From PGYR01 sp041675005 (GTDB taxonomy: Bacteria > Bacteroidota > Ignavibacteria > Kapaibacteriales > UBA2268): a stretch of DNA of 64,000 bases. Where the stretch lies: NCBI GenBank assembly GCA_041675005.1, contig JBAYUQ010000001.1, positions 248,001 to 312,000 on the forward strand. The letters run 5' to 3'. The stretch's first letter is position 1, and the number at the start of each line of letters is the position of its first letter. The translations under genes were made by a program, and so were the position numbers. Below the pieces are notes generated by a model. That model was given only the letters and a program-made list of their open reading frames with translations. It ran no database searches and had not been told where the DNA came from. Shown here piece by piece: positions 26,935 to 35,059 of this stretch.

Positions 26935-27648
26935 TTATAAAGAAACAATTTTTATATAGGATCTACCTATATATCTTTTGCCTTTGGCCGCTTTCTCAGT
27001 AGGTGGGGGGTTATCTGGATCGGTGACTTGATTCGCACCGATAGTAATCCTTTCAATGCTTACTCCTGAAGTAGCAAAAAAGTCTTTTAGCGACTGTGCT
27101 CTAGCTTTAGTTAGCTTTTCATTAGCAGCTTTATCTTTGTTATTATCTGGGAAACTAATTATTTGTACCTTTACATCAGGGTTCAGTTTCAAAGTTTCTT
27201 GTAAATCGTCTAATAATAGCTCACTACCAACTCTTAATTTCGATTTGTTATATTCAAATGGTGGAACTGAAAGAGGTAATTTTACCCCAACTTCTTTAGG
27301 CATAATTAGAAAATCCTTAGAAATCTCAGCATATTTGTCAGTATTTGGAACATCAATCGAGAACTGTTGATCCATAAATCCATTTTTCTGTAATTTTATA
27401 TCATAGGTTTCACCAGCTTTCAATCCAGTGATATAGTAATAGCCATTTTCAGAAGCACGACTACGAGTAGCCGTTACACGTTTCCCGTCTTTCATTACTA
27501 ATAGAGCAGTTGTTTCTGGTTGTTTAGTAACTTGGTTAAATACGTTACCTGTCAATGAAACGACAGCTTTTATAAAGCCTTGAGATTGTAAATCGTTGCT
27601 AATTAATAAAAAAGCAACGGTCGCAATTATTATGTGTTTAAATTTCAT
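26935..27648 (-). CDS. OmpA-family protein with carboxypeptidase-regulatory-like domain
   Basis: A 237-residue secreted protein: signal peptide (1-22), a beta-sandwich of the CarboxypepD_reg type (about 30-115, LTGNVFNQVTKQP...ENGYYYITGLKAGETYDIKL) and a C-terminal OmpA-like domain (about 120-235) with PPFEYNKSKLRVGSELLLDD, LNPDVKVQIISFPD and KLTKARAQSLKDFF. It probably binds peptidoglycan and ties the outer membrane to the wall. It follows the WD40 gene after 11 bases and ends at a strong terminator. Confidence 0.82.
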   Translation of the reverse strand: MKFKHIIIATVAFLLISNDLQSQGFIKAVVSLTGNVFNQVTKQPETTALLVMKDGKRVTATRSRASENGYYYITGLKAGETYDIKLQKNGFMDQQFSIDVPNTDKYAEISKDFLIMPKEVGVKLPLSVPPFEYNKSKLRVGSELLLDDLQETLKLNPDVKVQIISFPDNNKDKAANEKLTKARAQSLKDFFATSGVSIERITIGANQVTDPDNPPPTEKAAKGKRYIGRSYIKIVSL

Positions 27649-27659
27649 TTTTATTCCTG

Positions 27660-28619
27660 TTACTTTTGTTTTTCTAAAAATCTTACTGTTCCGTCAACAC
27701 AACCTAAAATAATTGTAGTGGCATCATATACCAAATCTACAGACCATATTTCTACACCAGCGTCAAATTCCCATAGTAATTTAGAATTACTTGAATTCCA
27801 AAGTTTTACTTTCTTGTCTAGACTTGCACTTACTAAAGTTGTATTATCTTCAGCAAATGAAATATCTTGTACTAACTCATCGTGAGCTTTCCAACTATTT
27901 AACAGCTTACCATCAGGCATTGACCAAATCTTAATTACTCCGTCTTGGTCAGAAGATGCTAGTTTCTTAGAATCAAATGAATATAATACTGTCAATACAG
28001 GTGCTTTGTGGTCTAACAATGTCATTACTGGTTCTTTCGATTCCAAATCAGTTGACCATATTTTAATAGATTTGTCATCACTACAAGATGCAATAAATTT
28101 ACCATCGTAACTATACGCTACGTTATTTGTCGGCTCAGTATGATCCCTAAGGGTCTTAATCTCAGTACCTAGCCTATAGTCCCATAATTTAACCGTCTTA
28201 TCAAAACTAGTTGAAGCTATAAAAGTACTACTATCATCTTGACTGAAGTAAACTCCAATAACTTGGTCGGTATGACCTCTAAATATTTTTAATTGTTTAC
28301 CTGTTTCTACATCCCAAACTCTAACAGTATGATCACCTGAAGCAGATGCTATCCATTTATCGTTCCCAGAAAACGAAAGGTTATTCACTTGTCCTAAGTG
28401 ACCTCTCATTGTAACTAGTTCCTTTCCTTCTGGAATACTCCATATCTTTATAGTTTCATCCAAACTACAAGTCGCAACTTTAGAGTCTGCCTCATTTACG
28501 AATACACCAAGAACCTCATCATCATGTTTCCCCACTATTCTTTCTTTATATTTTAGTGAGTACAGGCTACCATATGACATAGCTAGTATTATTAAACTAA
28601 TAGTAAATTTTTTCAACAT
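27660..28619 (-). CDS. Exported WD40-repeat protein
   Basis: A protein of about 319 residues, taking the start at 28619, where a signal peptide follows at once (LKKFTISLIILAMSYGSLYS); an earlier ATG at 28661 would add 14 residues before it. The rest is a seven-bladed propeller of WD40 repeats, with GH dipeptides and D-[KH]-T-[VI]-[KR]-[VLI]-W endings such as SGDHTVRVWD, SFDKTVKLWD and SDDKSIKIWS. Being exported, it would act in the periplasm or on the cell surface as a binding platform. It precedes the OmpA-like gene, and the two may work together in the envelope (inference). Confidence 0.85.
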   Translation of the reverse strand: MLKKFTISLIILAMSYGSLYSLKYKERIVGKHDDEVLGVFVNEADSKVATCSLDETIKIWSIPEGKELVTMRGHLGQVNNLSFSGNDKWIASASGDHTVRVWDVETGKQLKIFRGHTDQVIGVYFSQDDSSTFIASTSFDKTVKLWDYRLGTEIKTLRDHTEPTNNVAYSYDGKFIASCSDDKSIKIWSTDLESKEPVMTLLDHKAPVLTVLYSFDSKKLASSDQDGVIKIWSMPDGKLLNSWKAHDELVQDISFAEDNTTLVSASLDKKVKLWNSSNSKLLWEFDAGVEIWSVDLVYDATTIILGCVDGTVRFLEKQK

Positions 28620-28679
28620 TAAATTCCCTGTGTTCGTTTTCAAATTTTTCAAAAATAACAATTTTTTTCTTATTAGTTA

Positions 28680-29057
28680 TTACGTTCGTAGTAATTCAAT
28701 AGTTTCCACTAGTCTTTTCTTTATATTTTGCAAATCTGTCAAAGATACTTGCTTCAGTATCTCTTTATACCCTTTGCTTTTCTTATAAATATAAACTCTG
28801 TCTTCTAAATTGTCATCATTTATGTCAGTATTCTTATTGATAAATGAAGATGCTTGTTTAGTAGTTAACTTGTAAGTATAGAGTAGTTCTTTCAGTATTA
28901 ACATCTTATCAACTAATGCTTTATCGAATCTTCTGTTCCCTCCACGAGAACGCTTTGATTTTAAAAAAGTAACCTCACTTTCCCAATATCTAATCACATG
29001 TGGTTCGACTTTTAATAATTCACATACTTCGGATATCGACCAGTATAATTTTTTCAT
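28680..29057 (-). CDS. MerR-family transcriptional regulator
   Basis: A 125-residue protein. The winged helix-turn-helix spans about 5-75: YWSISEVCELLKVEPHVIRYWE with the MerR pattern, then RGGNRRFDKALVDKMLILKELLY. The C-terminal 45 residues are helical, without the cysteines of metal-sensing MerR proteins; effector unknown. This is the only clear DNA-binding regulator in the window. It lies 60 bases before the WD40 start on the same strand and divergently from rpoZ. Confidence 0.88.
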   Translation of the reverse strand: MKKLYWSISEVCELLKVEPHVIRYWESEVTFLKSKRSRGGNRRFDKALVDKMLILKELLYTYKLTTKQASSFINKNTDINDDNLEDRVYIYKKSKGYKEILKQVSLTDLQNIKKRLVETIELLRT

Positions 29058-29118
29058 ATCTCAATTATAGTAAAAAGTAAAAACAAAAATTAATATACTT
29101 TCCGATAAAATAAAAATA

Positions 29119-29150
29119 TTTTTTTTACTTCTAAGGATTTCGTAAATTTG
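29119..29150 (+). promoter_or_regulatory. Probable promoter of rpoZ
   Basis: TTTT (29119-29122), 20 bases, TAAATTTG (29143-29150). The -10-like box fits TAnnTTTG fully; the upstream box matches three of four bases in a T-rich run. Transcription would start near 29157, about 27 bases before the ATG. Confidence 0.45.
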
Positions 29151-29183
29151 TAATCGTTCAAAATTAACTTTTCTAAGGAAATT

Positions 29184-29489
29184 ATGGAAAAATATATAGT
29201 TAATCCTGTTCAAGTACGTATGAAAGAAACTGCCAAAGGATCAGTATACCAAGCTATCGTTGCTATGGGCTTTCGTGCTAGACAGATAAATGATGATATT
29301 AAAATGGAATTAAATAGCCGTATGGCTGATGTTATTCCTACTGGTGATGATTCTGAGGTTGTTAACCACGACCAATTGAATATAAGCCGCGAATTCGATA
29401 GAATTCCTAAACCTACATTTTTGGCTATGAAAGAAACATTTGAAGATAAATTAAAATTTGGTGATCCCAAAGAACTTCAAGGTTTATAA
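29184..29489 (+). CDS. rpoZ: RNA polymerase omega subunit (Rpb6 family)
   Basis: A 101-residue protein resembling the FCB-type omega subunit. The conserved helix is GSVYQAIVAMGFRARQINDD (residues 19-38), followed by a helix and a variable acidic stretch. Omega binds the beta' C terminus and aids RNA polymerase assembly. The start is an ATG with a recognisable upstream promoter; a bidirectional terminator follows 18 bases after the stop and is shared with convergent bamD. Confidence 0.85.
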   Translation: MEKYIVNPVQVRMKETAKGSVYQAIVAMGFRARQINDDIKMELNSRMADVIPTGDDSEVVNHDQLNISREFDRIPKPTFLAMKETFEDKLKFGDPKELQGL

Positions 29490-29506
29490 ATTCAGTTTAA
29501 AATTCT

Positions 29507-29545
29507 AAAAAAAGCTACTTATTAATTTAAGTAGCTTTTTTTTTT
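29507..29545. terminator. Bidirectional terminator between rpoZ and bamD
   Basis: AAAAAAAGCTACTT, loop ATTAATTT, AAGTAGCTTTTTTT: a perfect stem with an A-run on one side and a T-run on the other, so it should stop transcription from both convergent genes. Confidence 0.9.
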
Positions 29546-30290
29546 ATTCTTTAATTGATTTTACTTTTTCATACATGTCTTTCATTACAGTATTATAATT
29601 CCCTTCAGGAAATTTTTTATCATATAACATTATTATATTCTGTGCTTCATCAACTCTTTTCATTTTAAGTAGTGACTCTACTTTACCCATGTATGAGTCT
29701 TCAAAATACTGAGTGTCATCATATTTATTAATTACAAAATCATAATAAACTAGTGATGCTTTCGGATCATCTAATTTCTTATATAATTCTGCAATAGAAA
29801 ATTCTCTATGAGCTAATTTTTCTCTCATTTCTTTTATTTTAAAGTCTGATTCTAATGATAAAGAATCATTAGGGTAAGTTCCTTGGAACTCTATAAAAGA
29901 TTCTATAGCCTTCATTGTATATTCTTGATCTCTTTCGTACGGAGGAGAAAGCTTATAGTAGCAAATAGCACGCATGTAAAGAGATTGTTTATTATACTCT
30001 GATGATGGATATATTCTTCTCAAAGAATTATAGTTAAACGCAGCTAAAATATATTTTTCTCTTTTAAAGTCTATTTCTGCCAAGTAATATTGTGCATCAT
30101 CAGCATATTGACTAGCAGGGTACTGTAGCTTAATAAGATCAAACATTTTTTGAGCTTCTATATTTTCATTATCCTCAAAATAGTCTTTACCCTGTTGGAA
30201 TAGATTCTCTGCAGTCATATTCCTTGTATCTAGACCACTTCCACAAGCTGTGAGTAAAGCTAAACTTAATATTATAATTAATTTTTTCAT
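29544..30290 (-). CDS. bamD: Outer-membrane assembly lipoprotein BamD
   Basis: A 248-residue lipoprotein with signal peptide and lipobox LLTACG (lipidated C16). The mature part is five TPR-like helical repeats, the first AENLFQQGKDYFEDNENIEAQKMFD with LQYPASQYADDAQYYLAE, as in BamD. BamD works with BamA to insert outer-membrane beta barrels, of which this window encodes many. It is downstream of tRNA-Leu but separated from it by a terminator. Length is close to family size (about 245-270). Confidence 0.9.
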   Translation of the reverse strand: MKKLIIILSLALLTACGSGLDTRNMTAENLFQQGKDYFEDNENIEAQKMFDLIKLQYPASQYADDAQYYLAEIDFKREKYILAAFNYNSLRRIYPSSEYNKQSLYMRAICYYKLSPPYERDQEYTMKAIESFIEFQGTYPNDSLSLESDFKIKEMREKLAHREFSIAELYKKLDDPKASLVYYDFVINKYDDTQYFEDSYMGKVESLLKMKRVDEAQNIIMLYDKKFPEGNYNTVMKDMYEKVKSIKE

Positions 30291-30326
30291 ATTTGCAATA
30301 TACGTAAAGAGAGTTAGTATAGTTAT

Positions 30327-30363
30327 AAAAAAAAAGGTTGATGACTAAAAAATCATCAACCTT
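30327..30363 (-). terminator. Intrinsic terminator after tRNA-Leu
   Basis: On the minus strand AAGGTTGATGA, an eight-base loop and TCATCAACCTT form an 11-bp stem followed by nine Ts. It lies five bases past the tRNA 3' end and before bamD. Confidence 0.88.
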
Positions 30364-30367
30364 AGAG

Positions 30368-30451
30368 TACCCAGAGGGGGACTTGAACCCCCACGATGTT
30401 GCCATCACAGGATTTTAAGTCCTGAGCGTCTACCGATTCCGCCATCCGGGC
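30368..30451 (-). tRNA. tRNA-Leu (anticodon TAA)
   Basis: Read on the minus strand, it starts GCCCGGATGGCGGAATCGG. The anticodon arm is CAGGA-CTTAAAA-TCCTG with anticodon TAA, then a long class II variable arm (TGATGGCAACATCG), T arm GGGGG-TTCAAGT-CCCCC and acceptor strand TCTGGGT. Two G-U pairs (1-72 and 5-68) occur in the acceptor stem. The 3' CCA is not encoded. A gene-like promoter precedes it at 30466-30495. Confidence 0.96.
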
Positions 30452-30465
30452 ACATATTTGAGTCA

Positions 30466-30495
30466 CAAAACTAAATAACTTTTCGTTAAAACAAA
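30466..30495 (-). promoter_or_regulatory. Probable promoter of tRNA-Leu
   Basis: On the minus strand TTTG (30495-30492), 18 bases, TAGTTTTG (30473-30466). The -10-like box is consensus; the spacing is two bases short of the optimum. The predicted start is a few bases before the tRNA 5' end. Confidence 0.5.
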
Positions 30496-30567
30496 AAACT
30501 TTTTTTTAATTTTTTTTTGAAACTAAAATTTAGCATATTCGTTTTATAAAATAAAAAGGAGTTTCAA

Positions 30568-31668
30568 ATGAAAACTATAATGTCAATTTCGTTCTTATTT
30601 ATGTTCGGGTTGATGTCTTGTACATCGACTAGGACTAGTAATTACTATAGCTATGATAAGCCAGATGAACAGATAATTATTGTTGATAAAAACAATGTTC
30701 AAGGTGACTCAGGTAACAATAGTGGATGGGTTAATCCTCTATCAAATAAGAAAACAACTAAAAATGTTTATACATCTGATAGCGGCTCAGACGTAACAGT
30801 TATTAACAATTATTATAATCAATCACCATATTATCAGCCCGTAGTTGTACCTTGGTGGAATAACGTGTATTATTCTGGATATTATGGTTATCCATATTCT
30901 GGTTTTAGTATAGGTTATTCATATAATTGGGGACCGAGTTATTACGGTTGGTATTCTCCTTGGTATAGATACCACCCTTCATTTGGTTTCGGTTGGGGTT
31001 ACTATTATGATAATTATTACTATAATGGATACAATAATCATCACCATCACAACTATTCAGGTAATTATTATAATAACAGAAATAATCAAAGATCTCGTGA
31101 TTACGCTCAAAGAGACAATTACAATTATTACCGATCTCCTAGTACAAATACAGTAAGTTCTAGAAGTGCAATATCAGGATCATCTGGATATAATAGGACA
31201 TCGAGTGCAGGTAGTGTTTATAATAGAAGTTTAGATAATTCTGCATATAACAGAAATACTGGCACTAATTCGAATTATAACAGGACTACTGTGAGAGATA
31301 ATTCTAGCAATACTAGAAATGCAAATGAATCGAACTATAATAGAAATAATACCAATACTAGAACAAACACAGATTCGTATAATAAATCTACTTCACCAAA
31401 TACAACTAGACAATCTACAAGAACAAATTCTACTAGAAGTACTGATGTGAATAAATCTAATAGTAATACAAATACTAATGGTTCAGGGTATAATAGATCA
31501 AGTGGAAGTTCTGGGTCAAGTGGCTCATCAGGTACTCGTTCAAATGGTTCAGGTTATAACAGATCTTCTGGATCTTCTGGAGGTAGTACGGGTGGAAGTA
31601 GTGGACGTTCATCTGGTGGCAGCTCTGGAAGCGGTGGGTCTAGCAACACAAGGGGTGGTAGAAGATAA
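30568..31668 (+). CDS. Tyr/Asn/Ser/Gly-rich lipoprotein with YNR repeats
   Basis: A 366-residue low-complexity protein. Signal peptide and lipobox GLMSC put the lipidated cysteine at residue 18. Residues about 75-165 are Tyr/Trp/Pro/Gly-rich (WWNNVYYSGYYGYPYSGF), followed by a His patch and then, to the end, a Ser/Thr/Asn/Arg-rich tract in which YNR recurs about nine times (GYNRTSS, VYNRSL, AYNRNT, NYNRTT, GYNRSSG). The tail is Gly/Ser-rich. Likely a disordered surface or periplasmic lipoprotein; function unknown. AAGGAG at 30556-30561, six bases before the ATG, is a real Shine-Dalgarno sequence, unusual among these genes. The FadL-like gene begins two bases after its stop. Confidence 0.75.
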   Translation: MKTIMSISFLFMFGLMSCTSTRTSNYYSYDKPDEQIIIVDKNNVQGDSGNNSGWVNPLSNKKTTKNVYTSDSGSDVTVINNYYNQSPYYQPVVVPWWNNVYYSGYYGYPYSGFSIGYSYNWGPSYYGWYSPWYRYHPSFGFGWGYYYDNYYYNGYNNHHHHNYSGNYYNNRNNQRSRDYAQRDNYNYYRSPSTNTVSSRSAISGSSGYNRTSSAGSVYNRSLDNSAYNRNTGTNSNYNRTTVRDNSSNTRNANESNYNRNNTNTRTNTDSYNKSTSPNTTRQSTRTNSTRSTDVNKSNSNTNTNGSGYNRSSGSSGSSGSSGTRSNGSGYNRSSGSSGGSTGGSSGRSSGGSSGSGGSSNTRGGRR

Positions 31669-31670
31669 TA

Positions 31671-33077
31671 ATGTATAGAATATCATTATTAATCATATTA
31701 ATAGCAACTACAGGATTGTATTCTCAGAATATTGACGGTACTTTGATAGATGCAATTAGGTACTCATCTGACAATAAAATTGTAAATACCCGATCCGCAG
31801 GATTGGGTTTTTCTTATATGGGCATACTTAATGATGTTGCAGCTATACATTATAATCCAGCAGGATTGGCTTTAAACAACAAGGCAGAAATTTCAGTTGG
31901 GACAAATTTTCAAAATAATTCTATTTCTTCTAACTATTTAGAGAATAAAAATAATACAGATACGAAAGGCTTTAACTTTACAAACATTTCAATATCTTCA
32001 CCTGTAAGAGCTAATTATCAGAATTTAGATTTGTATAATATCGGCGTTTCATATTCTAATAGTATGCAATTCAATCAATTCACAGAAGCTGGTGGGTTTA
32101 ATACAAGTAACTCATATATAAACTCCGAATCTAAGCAGGGAAGGGATTGGACAGAGAAGACAAAGATATCGCAAAATGGTGTGACTTTTATCAATGATAG
32201 TCTATACCAAGATTACGAATTGACTGAGTCTGGAAGTAATCATGATTTAACTTTTGCTCTGGCTACTGAGTATTTTGATGGTTTTGCAATTGGTGGTAGT
32301 ATAAATTTTGCATTTGGATCATATAAATATGTTAGATTTCTAGATGAAACAGATACTAAGGAAATATACCAAGAAAAAAGTGATGAGCCTCCATACTCTG
32401 ATATAGATAAAGTATATCATACATTAGAATACAATCATGACTATACTTCTATAAGCTTTAATCTTGGATTAGTTTATACTTACCAGGACAATTATAGATT
32501 TAGTTTGAATCTTAATACTCCTGCTAATATGCGCATAGAAGAGTATTTCTATGAAGAAGCCGAAGTTCTTTTTGATGATAAAAGTAGAACAAAATATAAT
32601 AATTTGGGTAGTAACAATACTACTTTGTATGATGTCTTATTGCCATGGTCAATCGCTTTTGGATCATCATATAATTCAGATGAACTAACAGTAGCTGCAG
32701 CTTTTCAATTTAAAAATTATTCAGGTATTCAGTTCTTAGACACGCAATCAGAATATTTTATGGAACTGAATAACAATATGCATAGTGTTTTGGATGGTAA
32801 TATAAAATTTGGTCTGGGTGTAGAATATCAAATACCTTACTCTATAGTTCAGTTAAGAGGAGGAGCCACTTTTGAAACATCACCATTTGATAATAATAGC
32901 ACTTTAACCAAATTATATAGTGGGGGAGTGGGACTATTCTTATTTGAATCTCTTAGAGTAGATTTCTTTGGTCAACTATTTCAATCAGAAAAAGATATAT
33001 ATCTATATGATTCACAGATTGTTAAAACTGAAAATAATATCTATAAACTAGGAATGGGTCTAACATATAGATACTAA
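31671..33077 (+). CDS. OMPP1/FadL/TodX-family outer-membrane protein
   Basis: A 468-residue beta-barrel with signal peptide (1-18). The N-terminal region RSAGLGFSYMGILNDVAAIHYNPAGLA (about 42-68) is the hallmark of FadL-like transporters and PorV-like T9SS proteins. The remainder alternates strands and ends with aromatic Tyr-Arg-Tyr, a typical barrel C terminus. Substrate could be hydrophobic compounds; a T9SS role cannot be excluded. It follows the YNR lipoprotein after two bases and is convergent with mgtE, whose stop it nearly touches. Confidence 0.85.
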   Translation: MYRISLLIILIATTGLYSQNIDGTLIDAIRYSSDNKIVNTRSAGLGFSYMGILNDVAAIHYNPAGLALNNKAEISVGTNFQNNSISSNYLENKNNTDTKGFNFTNISISSPVRANYQNLDLYNIGVSYSNSMQFNQFTEAGGFNTSNSYINSESKQGRDWTEKTKISQNGVTFINDSLYQDYELTESGSNHDLTFALATEYFDGFAIGGSINFAFGSYKYVRFLDETDTKEIYQEKSDEPPYSDIDKVYHTLEYNHDYTSISFNLGLVYTYQDNYRFSLNLNTPANMRIEEYFYEEAEVLFDDKSRTKYNNLGSNNTTLYDVLLPWSIAFGSSYNSDELTVAAAFQFKNYSGIQFLDTQSEYFMELNNNMHSVLDGNIKFGLGVEYQIPYSIVQLRGGATFETSPFDNNSTLTKLYSGGVGLFLFESLRVDFFGQLFQSEKDIYLYDSQIVKTENNIYKLGMGLTYRY

Positions 33078-34420
33078 TCCATCATATAGATCGCTATGTT
33101 AAAGTAAATAAGAAGTCCTGAAACATCGACTATAGTTGTTATAACAGGGCCAGAGATTACAGCTGGATCTAATTTCATCTTATGTAAAAGTATTGGTAAC
33201 AAACTACCAATAACATTCGACCAAAGAATAAGTATGATTAGGGATGTACTAATTACCCAAGCTAATTGTAATGCATGATCAGATTCTAAATACCCCCTAA
33301 TAAACGCAACAACAGCCAAGGACACACCTAAAAGCAATCCAACTACCATTTCTTTTCTAAATACTTTAAGCCAATCATTATATCTAATATCATCTGTTGC
33401 AATACCACGAATTATAAGTGTAGCTGATTGAGTACCCGAGTTACCACCAGTCCCAGTTAATAGGGGTATAAACGCAACTAATGAAACAAATGCAACAGTA
33501 ACGTAGTCATAATGACTTATGACTGAAGCTGTGATAAAATTCGCGAAAACCATTGCTAACAGCCAGGGTACTCTCTTCCCATATAATTTCCAAATACTTG
33601 CACTTAAGTATGATTGATCCAATGGGTTAATACCAGATGTTCTCTGGAAATCCTCTGTAGTCTCTTCTTCTGAAACATCATAAATATCATCGAAAGTAAC
33701 AATACCAACTATGTAACCATTTGAATCAACAACAGGTAGTGCTAAAACATCATACTTTTCTAACATACGTACTGCTTCTTCTCTGTCATCAAATGCTGAG
33801 AGTGAGAGGAATGTATCATCCATTAATTCAGAAATTTTCATTTCTTCTTCAGCAAGAATCAAGTTTTTTAGAAGTATATCATCTATAAGTCTTCCATTAT
33901 CATCTATTACATATACACGGTATATAGTCTCACTATCTTTACCAAATTTACGGATATGTTCTATTGCTTGCCTAATTGTGTAATCAGGTTGTACTGTTAC
34001 AAAATCGGGAGTCATTAAACGTCCAATACTTTCTTCAGGATAGCCAAGTAAATATCTAGCTTCCTTCAAATCTTCTACAGAAAGCATATTCATAAGTGAT
34101 TTTGTCACTTTAGCGGGAAGTTCTTCTAGCAATGCTGTTCTATCGTCTGGAGACATGTCAGCAAGTAATCGACGAGTCTCGCCATCAGTTAATTCATTAA
34201 GTAATTGATCCCTTTCTTCCGTTTCTATATGACTGAATACTTGAGTCGAAACTTCCCTAGGCAAAGCTCTAAATAGTAGAACTTTATACTCTTTCTCAAT
34301 TTCGAGTAATAATTCAGCAATCTCCGCTGGTTCCCAACCTTCCAATCCAATTCGGAGGTCTTTCCATCGCCTTTGCTTTATTATATCTTCAATTTCGGGT
34401 CTGAGAAGTTCTTTTAACAT
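33074..34420 (-). CDS. mgtE: Magnesium transporter MgtE
   Basis: A 448-residue protein, normal length. The N-terminal helical domain (about 1-120, with repeated LLEELP and LADMSPDDRTALLEELP) and two CBS domains (about 130-255) sense cytoplasmic Mg2+ and gate the channel. Five transmembrane helices (about 285-445) include FIPLLTGTGGNSGTQSATL, the conserved pore segment. No Mg2+ riboswitch is seen upstream; a TATATTTG box (34474-34481, minus strand) about 50 bases before the ATG may be the -10 element. Convergent with the FadL-like gene. Confidence 0.95.
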   Translation of the reverse strand: MLKELLRPEIEDIIKQRRWKDLRIGLEGWEPAEIAELLLEIEKEYKVLLFRALPREVSTQVFSHIETEERDQLLNELTDGETRRLLADMSPDDRTALLEELPAKVTKSLMNMLSVEDLKEARYLLGYPEESIGRLMTPDFVTVQPDYTIRQAIEHIRKFGKDSETIYRVYVIDDNGRLIDDILLKNLILAEEEMKISELMDDTFLSLSAFDDREEAVRMLEKYDVLALPVVDSNGYIVGIVTFDDIYDVSEEETTEDFQRTSGINPLDQSYLSASIWKLYGKRVPWLLAMVFANFITASVISHYDYVTVAFVSLVAFIPLLTGTGGNSGTQSATLIIRGIATDDIRYNDWLKVFRKEMVVGLLLGVSLAVVAFIRGYLESDHALQLAWVISTSLIILILWSNVIGSLLPILLHKMKLDPAVISGPVITTIVDVSGLLIYFNIAIYMMD

Positions 34421-34503
34421 TTACATTTTTTCATTTTTAACATCACACAAGTTAGTTACAATAGAAATAAATACAAATATATTAAATTAAATCTTTCTTT
34501 TAT

Positions 34504-34535
34504 TTTGCAATAAAGTAATATTAGATGTATTTTTG
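34504..34535 (+). promoter_or_regulatory. Consensus Bacteroidota-type promoter of rpsT
   Basis: TTTG (34504-34507), 20 bases, TATTTTTG (34528-34535): a full match to TTTG-N20-TAnnTTTG. The predicted transcription start is near 34542, with about 33 bases of leader before the ATG at 34575. Confidence 0.75.
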
Positions 34536-34574
34536 AAGTCAAATATTTTGTAAATAATAAAATCAATTAAGATT

Positions 34575-34835
34575 ATGGCAAATCATCAATCATCTGTCAA
34601 AAGAATAAGACAAACTAAGAAAAGAAATTTATACAATAGAGAGTATAAAAAACAAGTTAGAGTAGCTGTTAGAGCAGTTAGAGAATCTACTGAATATGCA
34701 GCTGGTATGGACAACCTAAGCACTGCAATCAAAGTACTAGATAGAGCATCTGCTAAGGGTATCTTACATAAAAACAATGTATCTAGAAGAAAATCTAGAC
34801 TTTCTAAGTTTATAAAATCTTTGAAAAAAGACTAA
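34575..34835 (+). CDS. rpsT: 30S ribosomal protein S20
   Basis: An 86-residue highly basic protein of normal S20 length. It starts MANHQSSVKRIRQTKKRN and ends with the conserved NVSRRKSRLSKFIKSLKK. S20 binds the 5' and 3' minor domains of 16S rRNA early in assembly. It is followed 22 bases later by tRNA-Arg, and the two probably share the consensus promoter upstream of rpsT and the terminator at 34947-34980. Confidence 0.96.
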   Translation: MANHQSSVKRIRQTKKRNLYNREYKKQVRVAVRAVRESTEYAAGMDNLSTAIKVLDRASAKGILHKNNVSRRKSRLSKFIKSLKKD

Positions 34836-34857
34836 GAATAAAACAAAGAATTAATTT

Positions 34858-34931
34858 GCACCCGTAGCTCAACTGGATAGAGCATCTGACTACGGATCAG
34901 AAGGTTTGGAGTTCGAATCTCTTCGGGTGTA
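34858..34931 (+). tRNA. tRNA-Arg (anticodon ACG)
   Basis: GCACCCGTAGCTCAACTGGAT opens the cloverleaf; the anticodon arm is TCTGA-CTACGGA-TCAGA with anticodon ACG (read as ICG after deamination). T arm GAG-TTCGAAT-CTC and 3' acceptor strand CGGGTGT complete it, with A as discriminator. Position 1-72 is a G-U pair and the T stem has one mismatch at its base. CCA is not encoded. Confidence 0.95.
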
Positions 34932-34946
34932 CACCCATCTTATATT

Positions 34947-34980
34947 AAAACATCTTAATATTTATTGAGATGTTTTTTTT
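34947..34980 (+). terminator. Terminator after rpsT/tRNA-Arg
   Basis: AAAACATCT (34947-34955) pairs with AGATGTTTT (34968-34976), followed by further Ts. It lies 16 bases beyond the tRNA. Confidence 0.8.
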
Positions 34981-35059
34981 ATTTTATCTCTATTCTTCGT
35001 ACTTTAGCATATATATTATTAATTATATTCAATTCATAAAATGAAGTGGATGATATATT

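Noticed and set aside
30187..30408. Minus-strand ORF across the tRNA-Leu 3' part
   Set aside because: It covers the tRNA, its terminator and the start of bamD, and its product is low-complexity without homology I recognise.
34421..34574. Mg2+ riboswitch (M-box) before mgtE
   Set aside because: The leader is short and AT-rich, lacks the conserved M-box core, and is shared with the divergent rpsT promoter.
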